From Rhabditophanes sp. KR3021 (lineage: Eukaryota; Nematoda; Chromadorea; Rhabditida; Alloionematidae), in NCBI GenBank assembly GCA_963281155.1, contig CAUJLY010000001.1, positions 3,472,001 through 3,536,000 of the forward strand: a stretch of DNA of 64,000 bases. Direction: 5' to 3'. Numbering within the stretch: the first letter of the stretch is position 1; each line of letters begins with the position of its first letter. The position numbers and the translations under genes were made by a program. Positions 23,444 through 34,463 of the stretch are shown here, one piece after another. Below the pieces are notes generated by a model. It was not told where the DNA came from. It saw only the letters and a list, made by a program, of their open reading frames with translations, and made no database searches.

Positions 23444-26282
23444 ATGGGTTAGTTTACATTACCTGAACACTTACTAATAGTTGTTATTACAGATGAACAC
23501 GGGGAACATCAGCTTAATTCTGACTACATCAATGGTGGTCCACCTGATTTAGTTGACCAGAAGGAACTACATGATCGCATGCAAAGACAACAACAAGATC
23601 AAGATGCAGAGACGGTTCGTTTATACTTGTTTACACTTTTAATTATCTCTTTGTAGGACGATATGTTACTGATGGAATTAGAGCACCTGCCAAGGGAAGA
23701 AGCATTTGCGGAAATTGTTATGGGAGAAGATGGACAGATGTATATCGTGACGTTGGAAGATGCTCCTGAAATAGACATGAATTGTATTAGTTCTATTCAA
23801 GTAGTTACGAATGAACAACAAGCTGTCGAGCATATTGTTATAATCGACGAAGGTAAGTTTATTAATTCTCATTTGAGAAGTGTACTAAGAACATATCTTC
23901 TAGGTTTAATGTACCCACCAAATGAAGGCCCTTTCTTTCAAATCCAGGAAAATTGCTACGAAGAAGATTTTGTGCCTGGACAAAGCAGGGCACGGACAGT
24001 GATGACGCGAGATGATGGATCATTGGAAGTTGTGTATATTGATGAAGATTGTAACTATACTGCAAACCAACTGCGAAGAATCGAAGAAGACTCCCCTTAA
24101 TATAACAAGTAAAAGCAGAAGAAATAGAGTCGAAGGAAGTTGCCATTGCCCAGAGTGTGGCCAATCTTTTATAAATACAGCTCGTCTGGAAAGACATCTT
24201 TCAGTTCACCAAGTGTTTGGATCATTTCAATGTCCGTTATGCCAAAAAGGCTACAAGTATGAGTATAATTTGTTTTATCACTGGAGAAAAACATGTCGTG
24301 ATTTGCATGACATCATGGACAGTGAAGAAAGACGAACATGTGATGTAAATCAATTAAGAAAAGTCGTGGAAACATTGGCTAGTCGGAAGCATAAACATTT
24401 GCCAGAGCATTCTACCACTAGAGGCGTTCAAGTTTATTCCAGTGGAAACGCATACGCAGCTCTCCGTGAAGCTAGTCTGCATTGCGTGAAAGGCAAAATT
24501 GATTGCAGAGCGTGTGGAATTCCAGTATATCCCACTCATTTTGCTCGCCATTTATCTCTTCACAAAGGAGATGGGTAAGTGATACTTATTAGACTGTTCA
24601 TCAATTAATCTTTTATTTATAGGCTGGTGGATGTCAGAAGAAATTATGATGTAAGTTTAAACACATTATTTATTCCATTTATATGTCTATTTTGCAGACA
24701 AAAACTGGCTCTAGTGGTTTCTTTTGCGATTTGTGTGGAATGAGTTTCAAACATCATCACAACCTGATAAAACATTGGCGAACAAATTGCCCAACAATAC
24801 AAACCGGGTTCGAAGAAGGTTACATTGATCATTTTACAATGGATAATGACAATCTGAAAAAAATGGTCACAAATCTTCTCAAAAGAGTAGTTAGTACTAC
24901 AATGTTAAGGGAAATGGAGACTGAATATTCACAGTTACGGAATCCAAATAGCATAATTGGCGATGTGAGTTTCAATGGGGACATCTTATTCCACGACCAT
25001 TTGTTTGATCCTAATGCAGCTGAAATGTATGGCGAGATAGATCCTGCCACTGCCAAGTATAGTAAGGATGGCACTTTTGCTACTCTGTTTGCGGCCAATC
25101 CACCGAGTTCTGTACAATGTCCAGAATGTTTCAGATCTTTCGCAAGTCAGCAAAGATTGGATAGACACATGCAAGGCTTTCATCGAGGAGAAGGGACTCA
25201 TCACTGTGTTTTGTGCGGCCACAGATTTAAATTTGATTACTCGTTGCTATATCATTATCGCAAATCATGTCAATTTTCACTTATTCACGTCGAACAAGCC
25301 GTCAGAGAACAGTCTTCAGCCAGTGAATTAAAGAAATTAGTTAGAGAATTAGCAGTGAAAATTATAAATGATGAGCCAAAGATGCCGTCTGTGCCAATGA
25401 AAGATGTTGTTGAAGATGAAGTCTCGAATTCACAGGGAAATGATGCGATTTTCACTTCCTAATGAATCTCATATTCCTCCGCCTCTCACAATGCAAAATA
25501 AAGATCTCGAAAATTCAAGTGCATGTCCTGTTTGTTTAGTTAAATTTTTTGGAGAAAGAACATTGGAAATGCATATGCGTAATGCCCACAAATCTCATTT
25601 CGACGCTTCTACTACTTATAGTGGAGCGTCTTCAAGTGCAAAGACTAAATCTATTGATCAGCCGGAAATAATTACTAAGCGTGATGGTGGTGCTGCAGCC
25701 CCCGTTAGAAGATTAACCAACAACAGAGATCCGGATAGACCTCCTTCCCTCGAAAATGAAACAGTAATTAAAGAAGATGTAATTGAAGGTTTGGATGAAA
25801 ATACAGTTGTAGTTTATGATAATCCTCCAAACGTTGGTGGTGGACAGATCATCGTTACTTTTGATTATGTTGTGAAGTTGATGGAGGAAGGTTGTGTTCA
25901 ACAGGATGATCAGGGCCAGTATGTTTTTGTGAATGGATACTCTTCAGCTGACGTTATTGCAGCAAATGAAGAGTTAATTGAAACTTTAAATGAAAGAGCG
26001 GAAGGGATTGAAGCTGCGAACGTTTTGTCTTCTATGAGCACTATTGCAAATGAACCTTCGACATCAGGTCTTAGGTCGAATGAGGTTATCTTAGATAATA
26101 CATATGAGTTGGTTACTTCCATGGAAAATGAACCAAGGCCAACAGCTCCTGTCTCTCGAAAAAGAAACCGGCCAAACGGCCCTGTTCGACCTATAACATC
26201 ACCTTATATTGCAGAACCGGGAACGAGAGGTACTCAATTAGTTGAACCACCTACATCTAGGCAATTCAAAGTTCGAAGATAA
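23444..26282 (+). CDS. Modular C2H2/C2HC zinc-finger protein
   Basis: Eight exons are proposed: 23444-23447, 23493-23614, 23657-23852, 23904-24033, 24119-24574, 24623-24650, 24698-25386 and 25436-26282, for about 823 aa. Exons 1-3 and the 24574/24623/24650/24698 junctions are clean. The junctions 24033/24119 and 25386/25436 are my best phase-compatible choices across two places where the open frame changes; the second has a poor donor (GTCTGT). Three modules repeat: a C2H2 finger (CPECGQSF, CRACGIPV, CPECFRSF), a C2HC finger (C-x2-C-x12-H-x4-C, with NLFYHWRKTC, NLIKHWRTNC, SLLYHYRKSC) and a short helix (LRKVVETL, LKKMVTNL, LKKLVREL). A final single finger begins CPVCLVKF, followed by an acidic, Ser/Pro-rich tail ending in basic residues. 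A nuclear DNA-binding role is likely; I do not recognise an ortholog. Confidence 0.78.
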
Positions 26283-26560
26283 TTTGTTTAATATTTATGA
26301 TTTTTAATTTTGGTAATTACAACTTTTATAAAACATTTTTTTCAGAAATAATAAACTTTACAAATATTTCATATAGGCTCTTTTACAACTAATAAAATAT
26401 CAGAAAACTCTATTTAACAATTTTAATAAAACTTTTTTTATAAATAATGATAATAGGGAAGGAAATAGGCATATAGTAACGAAGATTGTTATAATGTGTT
26501 TCCTTAATTGCAAGACAAATGTAAAAATTAATTATAAAGAAATTTAAATTATAAATGTAA

Positions 26561-27261
26561 TCATTGTATATCATCTTCAAATTGTATGTGAAATACAAAT
26601 TCAACTGCTTCCATTATGAAATCACCATTTTCGACTCTGGCAATGTCATTTGAAATAGTAATAAATTTACATTCTTTGGATACATCAAAACCCGTGAATT
26701 CTGTTATATGATTAAATTGATCAGTCTGACTCATTTTTAATTCACAACTAAATGGATCTATAAAAATTGAGCAAAGTCGTTTTGCTGTGATTTTTGTCAA
26801 TAACATGATAATTAGGGAATAAAGATGTTCCAAAGACATTTCTTCAATACATTCAAATTTAATCGAATTAAATACGTCATTAGTAACATACATCGACATC
26901 AAAATTATCTTCCTATGAATAAGTTTCAAAATTAGTTTGGTATTTTCATAGATGTATCCCGACTTGTCTACATGTATTGACATTGTTGTCATTGATGCTG
27001 TCCAATTGTTACACAGTAAATTAAAGTGTGTGTGATAGCGTCCTGAATATAATCAAACAAAATTTTATTAAGTTTCGGTAACTTTTGTAAAATTCAACTA
27101 ACTCGGCTAAATCTTGGGAATGTGAACGAAATTCAATATGTATAGTAGCATTAGCTAATCCCATCGTGCTTATAATAGCAAAAAGCTGCTCTTTGAGTCT
27201 AAAATAATAACTGGAGTATTATTAATTCAATTTACCTCACATTCGAGACTAATTTCTTCAT
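26561..27261 (-). CDS. Unrecognised 207-aa protein
   Basis: Three exons, 27261-27236, 27198-27083 and 27042-26561, fit in phase with introns of 37 and 40 bases and start at an ATG, giving 207 aa. The predicted protein is soluble, with no signal peptide, membrane segment or known motif I can name. It alternates strand-like hydrophobic runs with short helices and ends in the acidic FEDDIQ. The first exon encodes only nine residues, so the true start could differ. It lies between the 3' end of the zinc-finger gene (convergent, 278 bases apart) and the EGF gene. Function unknown. Confidence 0.6.
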
Positions 27262-27744
27262 TAATTACCAGATCGTCGTCAGTTTAATAGACAATACCAT
27301 ACACCTCATTTGTATAATTACCAAAAAAAATTAATATACAATGATGAATAACCTTTATGTTTCATTTTGCACTCATTTTGTGTGGTAATTGCTTGAAAAT
27401 GTTTGCATGTTAATCTTTATAAAATGTAACAGAACAAATCTTAATAAATATTTCATTGGGAATAATATTTTAGAAGCTTATTTTTGGTTGGGAGAATTAA
27501 CTGCAAAGTAGTAAACTGAATACTGATTTAAATATAACTGTAAAACTGCGATGGTGTATACAGATTTTTACGTGGGAAAAAAGATTACGATTTGGTCTGA
27601 GCCAAACATTTAGATTAAAGTTAACTTTGGGCATGTTCTTCATAATCTATTATACTATTTACGTATTAAAAATCTTTATTTAACAATTTTAGATACACGA
27701 ATTTTTTACAAATTTAATTAACAACTTATTGAGTATTATTTAAA
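27262..27744. other. Intergenic spacer
   Basis: About 480 AT-rich bases between two minus-strand genes: 3' flank of the EGF gene and 5' flank of the unrecognised gene. Nothing else seen. Confidence 0.5.
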
Positions 27745-29734
27745 TTAGATCGTTTCAATAATAGAGCTACTATCTGTTTTGGTCATATTATCTTGCTCAC
27801 CACATACTTGAACGCTACCACGTCTGCTGCAATCTTTAGAATTATTGCTTTGTTGACTTGATGTAGACCCGTTGTCTGTACCGACGTCTTCTATGGACTG
27901 ACTGAGAGATGATGAAAAATTGGGATAACTTGTATTTTGTAGAGGATGAGAGATAATCTTTTCCGGAGTTTCGGTTGATGCCGACGATGATTCAGAAGAT
28001 AGGAGAGAAGTCTCTCCATTGTCTTCGCCTTCAGACAATCTTGCCAACTCCTCGTTCTCTATAATTTCCTCCTGAACCTCTGAAACTGCTAACCCCCCAT
28101 GGCGTAATGGCGGCAGTTTAGTTGCATCCTCGTAAGTTGGTAGCGGCGGCAATATTTCAGCTCGTCTAACTCTAGTCCGATGGGATGTAGGATTATAAGG
28201 TGGCGGCCCTCCGTCAGTTGGCATCATACTCCTAAAGGCAAATGATCTACCAACATCTTGATAAAATTCTCTCCGGTGATTGTAGCCTTGATTATTAGCT
28301 GCTGGGCAGATGGTTCCGTTTGGTCCCATTGATACAATATAATTTCCACCCAGTAAATCCGGTCTCCGAGCGGCAAATCTAGACTGAGTTTGCATTCGAT
28401 GCTTCATCAATAAATACATACTGATAACCAATACGATTATCATGATCAAACTGAAAATTGTACCGGAAATATCTCGCGAAAAGATATCGCTTGTCTGAAA
28501 AGCAATAAAAACAAATATTATGGTGCAATTAACAAAGCAATGACATCTTGCAATTAATCATAAAGTAAATAATATTATATAGTTAATAATACTGAGTACA
28601 CTTACCGTTTCACCATATCTAGGATATCTGTTGCTAGTAATACTAGTTTTGTTGGTGTCGATCTCGCAGTAATGGCCGAGAAATTGCGGAGAAGGACACA
28701 TGCATCTATTTTGAATCTTTGTTCCTCCATTAACGCAATAAAAGTCGATGCATTCTGGACCTTGATAAAACGGCATACAAACACACTCTTCTTTGTTGTG
28801 CTGACTAAAGTATCGTTTTCCTTGATGGCATTTCTGTTCACATTGATTCCCAAAATATGGCTCAGGGCAAATGCATTTATTTTGAGAGGCAAGTGATCTG
28901 TATCCGTTATTCAGACATTTCGGCAATTTTCTACAACTGCGATCCATCAAGAAATTTATCTGTATTGGGTAAGGCGGACATTCGCATGTTGCGTTAAATG
29001 CTGACAACGCATGTGGTTGAGTTAGCAAATGAGCATGAATCGTGAAATTTCCCTGGTACATCTTGCACCTGTCTTGTGGATCATATGGAAATCCATTCGA
29101 AGTTGTTGATGATTTGACCTCTTCAATTTCGTAATCGATTTCATGGTATTTGAAATCATGTTGCAACTAAATTAAAATTATGTTATTCATAAATACATAT
29201 CTAAATTTAACTTACACTGGCATTAGTAGGACTTGGATGCCCCGAATTACAACATCTTATTTTAAATGAACTAGTCAGCGTATTGTGTGAAACTTTTTTA
29301 CTTTCTCTTGAAGATTCCTCCTTAACTGAAACTTTAGGATCCGTCTCAACAAATTTTGTGAATGTCACATCAGCATCTTCATCAATTGCTGAGTTTACTG
29401 CTGCAAATGAAATTACATAATTTATTATCTTTTTTTATCTCGTCTTATTTTCTTATATTAATTTATTAACTTATTGTGGTGACATTTATTATTAATTAAA
29501 CGTCAAAAAGATTGTCAGAAAAACAAGTTTAAGATTATTCTCGTTTAAGTATCTATTGTAGCCACTTATTTACTTACCATTTTTAGAATCAAAAGCTGCA
29601 TGGACAGGATTTTGATTTTGAGTAAATAAGGAAGAAGCGGAGGACCTAAGGTCGTTGCCATGAATAGTCCTAGAGGCACCATAAAGTAGCAAAATATATA
29701 AAATGGAGTGACTATAGGTCATCGTTGTTGTCAT
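27745..29734 (-). CDS. EGF-repeat type I membrane protein with PY motifs
   Basis: Four exons, 29734-29578, 29400-29216, 29166-28606 and 28494-27745, all in phase, 550 aa. An N-terminal signal peptide (about 1-26) is followed by a Ser/Lys-rich stretch, a Cys-containing region, and three EGF-like repeats from residue 198: CLNNG...CICPEPYFGNQC, CHQG...CVCMPFYQGPEC and CVNGG...CMCPSPQFLGHYC. One membrane helix spans about 312-333, followed by KHRM. The ~215-residue cytoplasmic tail contains PPPY (400-403) and LPTY (421-424), the type of motif that binds WW domains of Nedd4-family ubiquitin ligases, and a long acidic/Ser-rich end. It is therefore likely a surface receptor, ligand or adhesion protein whose turnover may depend on ubiquitination. 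There is no DSL or laminin domain, so it is not a Notch ligand. I do not recognise a named ortholog. Confidence 0.85.
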
Positions 29735-32700
29735 CTCCACTTATTAAATGATATAAAGTTGACTCTTATAATTTTATATTGCTTTAATGTCGAAACAAAA
29801 GTTATATAATTTTGAAGAACTATAATGTATTGTTAATTGTAGTAGAGTTTCAACGTTTCTCAATTTACTCTCTATGCAACTTTCTAGTCTTCAAAGAAAA
29901 TGTTGTCTTCTTCCTAAAATTAGGTACGTATATTAAATTGTGTGGTTGAAAACATTAAGTAATATAATATTAATTTATACCTCTTTCGAAGAGACGTAAA
30001 TTAAGATAACATTTGGTAAAACAAGTGAGGAATCAAATGATAAGGAAAGGAACATTTAGTTATTTGATTAACTCATCGATCAAATTACCAGAAAGACGAC
30101 AAATCAAAGAAATAAGCCATTGCCTAATCATGTAAAACTGTTGTAATAAATTTTGCCACCGAAAGTGACATTAAATGATGAATGTGCGTAAAAATATGTT
30201 ATAATTAAACTAAACGGAACGAAGAAGAAACAAAACGTCCATGCAAATGCAATTTTACATTGTTTCAGGGAAAGAAATTTCCACTAACATTGTTGTGTGT
30301 ATGTTGATATGCCTTTGTGAAAGTAAACGTTATTACGTCAATTTTTGTTATCTAGTGGTAGTACATTATATGTTAATAGAATAAAGATATCGGGTTTAAA
30401 ATAATAGGATATGAAAAGGTTTGGTAGTCATTTGTTTAGAATTCCTTTATATGTGGAATGCAACGCCGCTACCATCTAAAGGTGTCATCTCGTCAGCTTT
30501 ATCTTAAAGTTGAAAAATCAAACTTTTCTCCTGTCATCCAATCATATCATTTATTGCGTATCCATTTCTAATAAACACTAATGTAAATAAGCAGAAGGGG
30601 ATTATTTTTTGATACAAAAAAGTTTATCTGATTTTTGAAAAGGAAAACAAGTTTGAACAGAGTTTAAACAAATTACCTGGCAATATATTTAATAAAGTAT
30701 GATCGTAAAAAATGAAGTTGACGGTGATTAAGGTGCAAACAAATAAATAGTGACAAACAAACAAAATTGAGTAATCTTTTCCTATTTAAAATAAATTATG
30801 AAAGGGAAAATAATAACAGTAGCTGTCAAAGTATTAGGGAAAATATTTTACATTAAACATATTTAATGTGCTCACTTTTATTGAAAGATGATACCGAAGG
30901 ATGATAATAATGATAGTTTATTCACTTCCTACGCAACCCAAGGAAGTACGGATGTTTTCGAATAAATGGAATCTGTTTTTGTTTCGACTTGGAGAAACAT
31001 TTATCGCGTCTGATTAATGCCAAAGGATATCCCATAAAATGTAGGAAGAATAAAATTGCTAACTTGGGCTGTTACAATAAAAGGCATTAACTTTGTTTGG
31101 CTTTATCTTTTGTTTTTGGCAAAAAATAAAACATTTCAGAAACTTTTTGTCCCTTTTTAGGAAACTGATATAAAGTTTCGCACATTTTAGAAGCTTTAAA
31201 ATAAAATTAATTGGGATGGTTACAATGTATAGATTTATCGTTGAGGAAGTGAAAATATGATAACAAGAAATTGATGATAAAAATATTTTTTCCTTTCAAG
31301 TAAACTGATACATGAAAGCTGAAAGATTAAAATCTAAGTTGGAAATATTTAAACAATTTTTGATATCACAAAAATTACTGCATCCCTACTAAATTATTTT
31401 GTGTGTGCTTAAAAGTCACTTATAAAATTAGAGTCAAAAATGAAACTCATAAAAAAAAGAAAGTTAAAAATGATTGAAGAGTGTGTATAATAATGAATAT
31501 GTGTTTGTTACTGGGAACGTGAAGAAACATCAATTCAAAAAGTGGAGGAAGTTTATATGTATTCTTTGTTGTTAAAAAATAATAATGTCGATGGAAGGGC
31601 TTTAGTTTGGAAAAGTCTCGTTTTGTCAAGATAAAATCTTTAAGCAAAATTAACTTGCAAAGCTAGCTTTGAATTAGGATAAACTATTCATTTGGCGATA
31701 TAAAAAGGATAATTTCGTGTTAAAGCCTAGTTTTATTTGTCAAATTACGTTTCTTGGCGTCTGAGAATGTCGTTAAAACATTTTTTTACTACCCCAAAAG
31801 TATAATCACTTCACTTTTAACACCTCCATCAAACATTTAATTGAATTAAACAAAATTAGAAAAACACAGAATACAAATTTGTTTTCTAAATTTTATTGAT
31901 AATCTAGGAACTTAACTTGATTTCAATAATAAATAGATGAAAATATGTATTTGGTTTCTTTTAAATGGTCATTTAGATAAAAAACTAAACAAAAAGCTTC
32001 AACAAAATCTATGCAATCCAATTTATCTTAAACATTAACAAACAAGCTTATAAGTATGTCCATTTTGGCAACCAAAATAACTTTCCAGCATGTACCAAGT
32101 ACTTTTTTAGATTAACAAAAGTTTGTGGGCATATGCAGATATATTGAGCATATATGCTATTTCAATGTATAGAAGTAAAATAAAAGTTACGTGAATTGAA
32201 GTAAAACAGACAAAGAAGAATACATAAGTATATGTGTTGAGGATATAAAGTGGTTCGGGTGTGGTCGATAAAAAACATTTATTTTGAATGCGGCTTTTAC
32301 TAAAAATTCCTAAAAATTTCGTGTTTATTATTATTTACGTTCAAGACATAATAAACACACACAAATTAACATTTTTAAATAATATTAAACAATATTAGAC
32401 TATATTTAATGACAGGGGAAGTCATTTTAAATCAAATAATAATATTGTGTGTCGTCGTTAAATTAGTTTCATAATAGTAGTGAGTTATTTGATATGAAAG
32501 CTTAATCATGGTTGAAAGCAGCCTGAATGAATGAATAACTATATTAAAAGATATTAAAAGTGTGTTTGCTTAATACATTTATGCCTATTAATAATGCATT
32601 TTAAAATTTTTTGTTAAGACGCTGTTGGGTCCAAATAAAATTACAAAAATTTGCCGTCTTTTTTGTGTGTCTGATTATCTTAAACAATTTATTCCTCCAT

Positions 32701-33896
32701 AAAATATTACATAATAATACGACATGCGTATGTGCATTCATAAAATTTTGATTTTGCCTCTAGTGTCGAGGGCATAAATGCACATATCTTGTAATATATT
32801 TTCCAACATAACCTTGTAAAGGCATATAAAATAAAAAAAGAAGAAGATTATTTGATAGGCACCTGAATTAATGTTAATTGATTAACTTATTTTGGCGGAA
32901 GAGTTATTTATTTAGATTGAAAATAACTTTGGGTTGCGAAGTTTGATGTTGTCACCCAATCATGCTCTATAGCACTTTTCGAAATGTATAGAATGTATCT
33001 TCTTCACTCAATAGCAAGACACTACTAAAGACACTACTAAAACTAATAACACTACTGGGAAAGATGTCGTAAATAAAAGGTTAAGCCAGAAATGTTTTTG
33101 TAAAAATACATCTTTTTAAACATAAATAATAAGGTAAAGTGTAAAAAATAAAGATGGATAAAAAGATATGTATAAGATATATGCTGCTTGAAGTTTCAAA
33201 AAACATATTTAAAAATATGTGTTTAAAAAAATATTTCCAGCAGATATTTCATAAAGACGTTTCCTTAGTCTTATCTAAATGCAGTTAATTGGATGAGTAT
33301 AAAACAGTTGCACCAATAAATTTGAAAATAAGTTAAATTCATACCTCGTGGTGTATTTTTAAGAGTGTCTTCTTCAATAAGTTATATCTTTATGCGATCT
33401 GTAAAAATGTTTTAGGTATGTTTAGATATGTTCAATCTTATATTGACAAAGGATCTCATGACTTAGAATAATTATCACTTCTCAAAAATATACTCAACGT
33501 TGTTTGGTTTTTCTGTTTAATGGTTACCAGTCGCTGAGACTATGTTTACTACTCATTTTTTGCAATACAAGGAACAATGGTTTGTGGTAAATATAATGTT
33601 ATATATCTTTATATTTTGTGAGTTCTCAAAAATGAGTAAACTTTGCAGATAAAAATAAATACATAACCATTTAGCATTAATGAATAGATATAACATTTAC
33701 CATTCACAAATAAAAATATTCTTTACCACTAATAAGCACCGCTTTTTATTTGTGCATGTTGAAACAGACTTATAGATATAAACAAGGGTATTTCTTCATA
33801 ATATCAGTAATATTCAAAATATTATGTTTGATTTGAAAGACACAGTCCAAATCATCACAAAATACTTAATACTGAGAATGTTAGCATAACTGGTGC
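29735..33896. other. Gene-poor region upstream of EGF gene
   Basis: About 4.2 kb of AT-rich DNA with no supportable coding region. It contains the 5' flank of the EGF gene and ends at the MULE target-site duplication. Possible distal regulatory DNA; no conserved element can be claimed from one sequence. Confidence 0.5.
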
Positions 33897-33902
33897 AATT
33901 CT
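33897..33902. repeat. Left target-site duplication of MULE (AATTCT)
   Basis: AATTCT directly abuts the left end of the element and is repeated exactly against its right end at 37235-37240. Six bases is short for Mutator-like elements, which usually make 8-11 bp duplications. Confidence 0.7.
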
Positions 33903-33929
33903 GGGGTATATTATCACTCGCCTGGGTAG

Positions 33930-34108
33930 GGCGAATAATTATACTATAGTATTATCACTCGCCTGGGAGGCTAATATGTCAAAAAAATAATCATTGGCCT
34001 CCCAGGCGAATGATTATACTATAGCATTATCATTCGCCCAGGCCAATCATTATTTTAAGTAAAAAATTCGCCCAGGCAGATGATAATACTATAATATAAT
34101 CATTCGCC
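33930..34108. repeat. Left subterminal array: three 34-bp palindromes
   Basis: Units at 33930-33963, 34005-34038 and 34075-34108. Each starts GGC, ends GCC and is centred on CTATAG (CTATAA in the third). The middle unit is identical over all 34 bases to 37138-37171 in the right array. Units are joined by short CCCAGG/CCTGGG linkers. Likely transposase-binding or end-recognition sequences; also likely to form hairpins. Confidence 0.8.
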
Positions 34109-34463
34109 CTTATAAAGAAAATCATCAAATGTTTCAATTATTTGGTTCGAATATGAGCGGTTATTTCTAAGGTTGATGACTGTGTTTTAATACTCTAAAA
34201 ATTAATTAAATAAGTGCACCTCCAGTGTTTTATTCTAACGTCGCACTTTTATTCTAAAGCGTAATTGAAGTCTATTCAATTTAATAAAATAAGATACCTT
34301 AAGTGGTTAATGTCATCGTTACACTTTTATCTTTAAGGCGTAATTGAGGCTATCTATATCCCTCATAGTATAATAATTCATAATAAGAATCCCCTTCTAC
34401 ACTTATACTTTAATTTTAAAATCATTTCTTTAATTGCTATTATCGTGGTTGGTTGCTTTTAAA

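Noticed and set aside
28672..28896. Plus-strand open frame of 74 codons
   Set aside because: It overlaps the EGF exons in antisense and has no recognisable content.
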